NCBI GenBank assembly: GCA_002382605.1
Contig: DFYG01000136.1
Span: 3,073-16,835 of the forward strand
From: Synergistaceae bacterium UBA4088
Lineage (GTDB): Bacteria > Synergistota > Synergistia > Synergistales > Thermovirgaceae
Length of the DNA stretch: 13,763 nt
Direction of reading: 5' to 3'
Below, in pieces: positions 13,516 through 13,763 of this stretch. Both the position numbers and the translations under genes were made by a program. How positions within the stretch are numbered: position 1 is the first letter of the stretch; the number at the start of each line of letters is the position of its first letter. The notes under the pieces were generated by a model. That model did not search any database. It was not told the origin of the DNA and worked only from the letters and a program-made list of their open reading frames with translations.

Positions 13516-13763
13516 ACGGATAACCTCCGCATGGCTGCACTCTCTGGCTGCAACTTCAGCAGGACTTCTTTTGCTGGCGGTCTCGTCAGGATCCCCTTTT
13601 GCTGAAAAGGCCGCTGAATACACCGCTGTGATCCTGGATCGGCCGGAACGTCCGGCTGTCCTGGTTCGCCATATTGCGGCTGAGGGTTTTTTATGGTTCA
13701 ACGGCATGAGGGATCTTGGAGAGAGGCTGAAGGAGATGGAGTTTGAGAACGCCAGGCTTCGCT
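13508..13763 (+). CDS. mreC: Rod-shape-determining protein MreC, N-terminal part
   Basis: This is the first 85 codons of a gene that runs past the right edge of the window. The product begins with a short hydrophobic stretch (about 10-27, LHSLAATSAGLLLLAVSS), the single membrane anchor expected of MreC. A linker with the family-like IAAEGFLWFNGMRDLGERL follows, then the beginning of the coiled coil (KEMEFENARLR), which precedes the extracytoplasmic beta domains. MreC links cytoplasmic MreB to the wall-synthesis enzymes. The identification rests on this layout and on position 61 bases after mreB, since the conserved C-terminal domain is out of view. The start is GTG with AGAGG upstream. The N-terminus is short and lacks the usual cluster of basic residues before the anchor. 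Confidence 0.85.
   Translation, partial: MPERITSAWLHSLAATSAGLLLLAVSSGSPFAEKAAEYTAVILDRPERPAVLVRHIAAEGFLWFNGMRDLGERLKEMEFENARLR

Noticed and set aside
1..13763. Search for mobile elements, CRISPR arrays, tRNAs, toxin-antitoxin or defence genes
   Set aside because: No direct-repeat arrays, transposase or integrase motifs or tRNA-like folds were seen by eye. Nearly all DNA is explained by recognised housekeeping genes on one strand.

Overview
The window is a compact run of bacterial housekeeping genes, all on the + strand, with no stretch of 300 bases or more lacking a gene. I see no tRNA, rRNA, insertion sequence, CRISPR array or prophage gene. The organism is probably an anaerobic, rod-shaped bacterium. 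Supporting this are the redox repressor Rex, an oxygen-sensitive type of radical SAM enzyme, and MreB/MreC. A LapA-like protein fits a cell with an outer membrane but does not prove one. The gene order, fairly high GC content and many GTG/TTG starts make Synergistota my best guess. This is inference only, and a Firmicutes-like lineage is not excluded.

Layout. (1) 1-578 is the 3' part of the housekeeping sigma factor gene (rpoD). (2) 608-1675 holds a promoter with an extended -10, then a small S4 RNA-binding protein (RqcP-like) and rex. (3) 1700-4640 is the protein-export block: a promoter, yajC, a strong intrinsic terminator between yajC and secD, then secD and secF in TGATG overlap, closed by a long terminator hairpin. 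(4) 4639-13763 looks like one long transcription unit. Its -35 box lies in the last bases of the secF terminator. In order it carries a radical SAM/twitch-SPASM protein of unknown function, a lapA-like gene, recJ, rel, dtd, a metallo-beta-lactamase-fold hydrolase, radC, mreB and the start of mreC, which runs off the right edge.

How the genes fit together. YajC, SecD and SecF form the accessory part of the Sec translocon. RecJ and RadC relate to DNA repair and recombination. Rel sets (p)ppGpp levels, Dtd removes D-amino acids from tRNA, RqcP rescues stalled large ribosomal subunits, and MreB/MreC direct side-wall growth. The four junctions recJ-rel, dtd-MBL, MBL-radC and secD-secF have overlapping stop and start codons, so translational coupling is likely.

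Nothing here is clearly a new system. The points most worth a second look are: the Rel protein, which has an intact hydrolase HD motif but a QFDD motif in the synthetase where bifunctional Rel enzymes normally have RFKD; a perfect 13-bp inverted repeat inside rel; the orphan radical SAM gene heading the operon; the terminator between yajC and secD; and the terminator/promoter overlap after secF.
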